Positions 14,031 to 16,133 of a DNA stretch of 16,133 bases are shown one piece after another. The notes under the pieces are model-generated. The model was not told where the DNA came from and ran no database searches. It saw only the letters and a list, made by a program, of their open reading frames with translations. The translations under genes were made by a program, and so were the position numbers. The number at the start of each line of letters is the position of its first letter. Position 1 is the first letter of the stretch. The stretch is from UBA12088 sp964568345 (GTDB taxonomy: Bacteria > Patescibacteriota > Minisyncoccia > Phycocordibacterales > UBA12088). The stretch covers positions 1 to 16,133 of the forward strand of contig CAZMPG010000027.1 in NCBI GenBank assembly GCA_964568345.1, read 5' to 3'.

Positions 14031-14243
14031 TTAGGCGCACCCAAGGTGGTCGTCAGGTGCCGACTCGTCATGGAGGACGCCAAGGGTGCGGAGTACCCTA
14101 ACACAGAAGCCCCGTACGGTTGCCTGGGGGAGCGATGTCGGAGCGGAAACGTTGTGCGGGACGTGGGGAACGTCCCCGTACGGCTCGTTGTGCGGATGGG
14201 GGTGATGGTAGCGCGCCGTGAATGCGCGCACGAACGTGTTCAT
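14031..14243 (-). CDS. possible small His/Pro-rich protein
   Basis: This 70-codon minus-strand frame lies in the 357-nt interval between the lexA operon and ung. In its favour, GAGGAGG lies about 6 nt before the ATG, the clearest Shine-Dalgarno in the window, and its codons are GC-rich at third positions like neighbouring genes. The product is MNTFVRAFTARYHHPHPHNE at the start, then PYGDVPHVPHNV, and ends SAPDDHLGCA. Histidine is abundant (nine within about 50 residues) and two Cys lie in the C-terminal half. No domain is recognised. TAGTGT on the minus strand further upstream could be a -10. Against it: it is short, and the same interval could hold an untranslated element. The 97 nt between it and ung contain only the ung promoter and nothing else I recognise. 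Confidence 0.45.
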   Translation of the reverse strand: MNTFVRAFTARYHHPHPHNEPYGDVPHVPHNVSAPTSLPQATVRGFCVRVLRTLGVLHDESAPDDHLGCA

Positions 14244-14324
14244 AGTGTCCTCCTCGTCAGTGCCCAATTCCACACTAGCAATGGTGGGCTGTGTCGGTCA
14301 AGCGCCGTCGTGCAGCAGCCACTG

Positions 14325-14333
14325 TGCTACACT
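14325..14333 (+). promoter_or_regulatory. extended -10 promoter (TGCTACACT) of ung
   Basis: TGcTACACT ends 7 nt before the ATG at 14341. This is the same extended -10 and leaderless spacing as at 9614 and excludes the longer frame starting at 14218. Confidence 0.6.
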
Positions 14334-14340
14334 AGCCTAC

Positions 14341-15009
14341 ATGGGCGAGGTGCGTATCGAGCAATCATGGCGGGATGTACTCGGCGATGAGTTTTCTTCA
14401 GCATATTTCGCCAACCTCACCGCATTCGTCCGTGCTGCGTACACCGCGAGTACCACGGTGTACCCACCGCCGAGGCTCATCTTCAACGCATTCGACCGGT
14501 GCCCGTTCCCCTCGGTTCGTGTTGTCATCCTCGGCCAAGATCCCTACCATGGTGTAGGACAGGCGCACGGCCTCTGCTTTTCGGTGCCTGATGGTGTGCG
14601 GATCCCCCCATCACTTGCAAACGTGTATCGGGAGCTCCACGACGACCTCGGTGTGGTGCCCCCGCCGAGCGGTAACCTCGAGCGGTGGGCAGACCAGGGA
14701 GTACTCCTCCTCAACGCCACGCTCACCGTGCGTGCGAGCGAGCCCGGCAGCCACCAGGGCAAGGGTTGGGAGCGCTTCACGGATGCGGTGGTGCGCGCGC
14801 TCAACGACCAGCGTGAGCACCTCGTTTTCATGCTCTGGGGTGCCTATGCGAAGGCAAAGGGCGAGCATATCGACCGGTCTAAGCACCTCGTCCTCGAGGC
14901 GGCGCACCCCTCGCCGTATAGCGCACACAGCGGCTTCTTTGGATGTCGACATTTCAGCAAGACCAATGCATACCTGCAAGAGCAGGGGCATCCACCGATC
15001 GTGTGGTGA
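14341..15009 (+). CDS. ung: uracil-DNA glycosylase, family 1
   Basis: Ung removes uracil from DNA and starts base-excision repair. The 222-residue product is typical in length. Motifs: VVILGQDPYHGVGQAHGLCFSV, with the water-activating D67 in GQDPYHG (65-71) equivalent to E. coli D64; PPSLANVYREL (89-99); WADQGVLLLNATLTV with N125 for uracil recognition; GSHQGKGWERFTDAV; and HPSPYSAHSGFFGCRHFSKTN (189-209) with H189, which inserts the DNA-intercalating loop. The usual Leu of HPSPLS is Tyr here, a minor change. The ATG at 14341 is fixed by the promoter and by homology; the 41 extra upstream codons do not look like Ung. It stands alone between the small minus-strand frame and grpE. LexA control is not indicated by any visible box. 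Confidence 0.96.
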   Translation: MGEVRIEQSWRDVLGDEFSSAYFANLTAFVRAAYTASTTVYPPPRLIFNAFDRCPFPSVRVVILGQDPYHGVGQAHGLCFSVPDGVRIPPSLANVYRELHDDLGVVPPPSGNLERWADQGVLLLNATLTVRASEPGSHQGKGWERFTDAVVRALNDQREHLVFMLWGAYAKAKGEHIDRSKHLVLEAAHPSPYSAHSGFFGCRHFSKTNAYLQEQGHPPIVW

Positions 15010-15064
15010 GGGGGTTGCGCCGTATACATAGAGACCCACGTACACCACCACGTCAAGGTTTTCG

Positions 15065-15093
15065 TTGACACACCTCCCTGAGCCGCATATACT
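15065..15093 (+). promoter_or_regulatory. strong sigma70-type promoter of grpE-dnaK
   Basis: TTGACA (15065-15070), a 17-nt spacer and TATACT (15088-15093), the best promoter in the window, with 9 nt to the grpE ATG. The leader would be only 2-3 nt. An inverted repeat GTCAA-N8-TTGAC (15052-15069) overlaps the -35. It is not CIRCE or HAIR. Confidence 0.8.
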
Positions 15094-15102
15094 ATAGGCC
15101 GT

Positions 15103-15705
15103 ATGCTGCTACATCGGCCCGATGAAAATGATGTCGTGCTCGACGCTGATACCCGCGACGAGGTGGTTGCAGAGGAAACCGAGCTTGGCGAAGCGGCGCT
15201 CAAAGACCGGCTCAAGGCACTGCGCGCCGAGCTCATGGCGTGCACCAAGGAGCGTGACGAGCACCTCGCTGGCTGGCAGCGTGCGAAAGCAGACCTCGTG
15301 AACTTTCGTAGAACGGTAGAGGAGGATCGAGTACGGGACGTGGCGCGTGCGCGCGTACGCACGATACGGGCGCTCGTGCCGGTATTCGACAGCCTCGAAG
15401 GCGCCATGAGCGGCGCGGCGTGGAACGCGCTCGAGCGCACGTGGCGCGAGGGTATGGAGCGTGTCACGAAGCAGCTCGCGGATGCTCTTGCCCAGGAAGG
15501 GGTCGTCGCATTCGGCACCGTTGGCGATCCATTCGACCCCGCGTACCACGAGTGCGTGAGCGTCGTTGCAGCAGAGGACGCCGCCACAGACCACACGGTT
15601 GCCCAGGTGCTCCAGAGGGGGTATCGCGTCGGCACGGAGGTGGTGCGACCGGCAAAGGTGGTGGTGTTCCAAACAAAAGCCACCCATGACTTATCAACCG
15701 CATAA
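15103..15705 (+). CDS. grpE: GrpE nucleotide exchange factor
   Basis: GrpE releases ADP from DnaK. The 200-residue product has an acidic N-terminus (1-30), a long coiled-coil helix (about 30-95, with RAKADLVNFRRTVEEDR at 60-76, the conserved KA(D/E)..N.R motif), a short four-helix part (about 95-135) and the C-terminal beta domain. The domain contains GDPFDPAYHECVSVV (141-155) and VLQRGYRVGTEVVRPAKVVV (169-188). The usual Met-His-x-Ala reads AYHECV here. The ATG at 15103 is 9 nt behind a strong -10 box, with no Shine-Dalgarno. dnaK follows after 11 nt, so the two form a chaperone operon. No hrcA or dnaJ is visible in the window. Confidence 0.95.
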   Translation: MLLHRPDENDVVLDADTRDEVVAEETELGEAALKDRLKALRAELMACTKERDEHLAGWQRAKADLVNFRRTVEEDRVRDVARARVRTIRALVPVFDSLEGAMSGAAWNALERTWREGMERVTKQLADALAQEGVVAFGTVGDPFDPAYHECVSVVAAEDAATDHTVAQVLQRGYRVGTEVVRPAKVVVFQTKATHDLSTA

Positions 15706-15716
15706 CCAATGAACAT

Positions 15717-16133
15717 ATGGCAAAGATACTCGGCATAGACCTCGGTACCACGAACTCTGCAATGGCAATTGTTGAGAGCGGTGAGCCCCGTATCATCGAG
15801 AATGATGAGGGGAACCGCACGACGCCCTCCGTCGTCTCCATCAGCAAGACGAAAGAGCGGGCGGTCGGCGTCATCGCGAAGCGTCAGGCGGTGACGAACC
15901 CGCAGAACACCATCTACGGCATCAAGCGTTTCATCGGGCACAGTTTTGAGGAGGGTGCGGTGCAGAAGGACAAGGCGATCGTACCCTATGAGGTGAAGCG
16001 CGCCGACAACGGTGGTGTACTCATCCGCATGGGCGACAAAGACTACCGTCCCGAGGAAATAAGCGCGATGATCCTCCAGAAGCTCAAGACCGACGCGGAG
16101 CTGGGTGACCTGTTCAAGGCGGCCGGGGTCAAG
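15717..16133 (+). CDS. dnaK: DnaK (Hsp70) chaperone, N-terminal part, truncated by the window edge
   Basis: 139 codons are visible, with no stop before the edge. The start MAKILGIDLGTTNSAMAIVE is the Hsp70 phosphate-1 motif. ENDEGNRTTPSVVSISK (27-43), VGVIAKRQAVTNPQNTIYGIKRFIG (51-75) and YRPEEISAMILQKLKTDAE (110-128) are the normal order of the nucleotide-binding domain. The last residues in the window (LGDLFKAAGVK) differ from the expected 'YLGE.V.EAVITVP' continuation, which suggests a small insertion here. DnaK folds and protects proteins with GrpE and DnaJ. It lies 11 nt after grpE and is co-transcribed. A nearby ATG at 15709 is in another frame. Confidence 0.96.
   Translation, partial: MAKILGIDLGTTNSAMAIVESGEPRIIENDEGNRTTPSVVSISKTKERAVGVIAKRQAVTNPQNTIYGIKRFIGHSFEEGAVQKDKAIVPYEVKRADNGGVLIRMGDKDYRPEEISAMILQKLKTDAELGDLFKAAGVK

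Noticed and set aside
14160..14183. Hairpin GGGGA-ACG-TCCCC and repeated CCCCGTACGG as a structured RNA
   Set aside because: No match to SRP, 6S, tmRNA or RNase P signatures on either strand; the small coding frame is the better reading.
14844..15941. Minus-strand frame of 365 codons across ung, grpE and dnaK
   Set aside because: Ser/Arg/Thr-rich antisense translation over three certain genes.
1..16133. tRNA, rRNA, CRISPR array, insertion sequence or prophage
   Set aside because: No GTTCRANNC T-loop with flanking stems, no regularly spaced repeats, and no transposase, integrase or phage structural genes were seen.

Overview
The window looks like a piece of chromosome from a bacterium of the Candidate Phyla Radiation (Patescibacteria), probably a GC-rich parcubacterial lineage. 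The grounds are: a 5' gene whose product ends in the 'ELATLFHLPG...TPxxxRI...PPANLP'-like signature I associate with CPR type IV secretion/VirD4-HerA-linked proteins; two very small membrane or helical proteins of a kind common in CPR genomes; near absence of Shine-Dalgarno sequences; and TGA used as a normal stop. This assignment is from recall of family patterns, not from a search.

Layout. Bases 2-2885 (+) hold the 3' end of the CPR secretion-associated protein, an MltG-like endolytic murein transglycosylase and a secreted CAP-domain protein. Bases 2909-3571 (-) hold a single membrane-anchored protein, divergent from a (+) group: a small membrane/coiled-coil protein (3641-4018), a small helical protein (4074-4403), an AI-2E/PerM-family permease (4474-5508) and a DedA-family membrane protein (5622-6287). 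A hairpin at 6289-6309 separates these from two (-) genes: a short GCS2/YbdK-like carboxylate-amine ligase (6321-7082) and a CPA1 (NhaP-type) Na+/H+ antiporter with a long cytoplasmic tail (7357-9489). An inverted-repeat element of the widely dispersed 'TGTCATTGCGAGGAG' kind lies between them. Next comes a tight (+) cluster (9630-12542): a DUF4349-like membrane coiled-coil protein, an SppA-like S49 peptidase and a secreted cysteine-containing protein.

Bases 12600-13983 are a LexA operon: a near-consensus promoter with an 18-bp imperfect palindrome filling its spacer, an 86-aa helical protein, LexA itself with intact cleavage site and Ser/Lys dyad, and a protein whose last third aligns without gaps to the LexA peptidase domain but lacks the dyad. 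A 357-base interval follows (13984-14340) with a hairpin cluster and a possible small (-) gene. Then come uracil-DNA glycosylase and a grpE-dnaK operon (dnaK cut by the window edge) behind a perfect -35 and a near-perfect -10.

The most striking property of the whole window is promoter placement. At least six genes have a -10 box (often TGnTATACT-like) ending 6-7 nt before the ATG, which predicts leaderless mRNAs and fixes several starts well downstream of the longest open frame. The biology is mostly housekeeping: cell-wall cutting, envelope transport, membrane-protein quality control, SOS/DNA repair and heat shock. The best candidates for something undescribed are the LexA-coupled catalytically dead S24-like protein with its helical partner gene, and the systematic leaderless expression.
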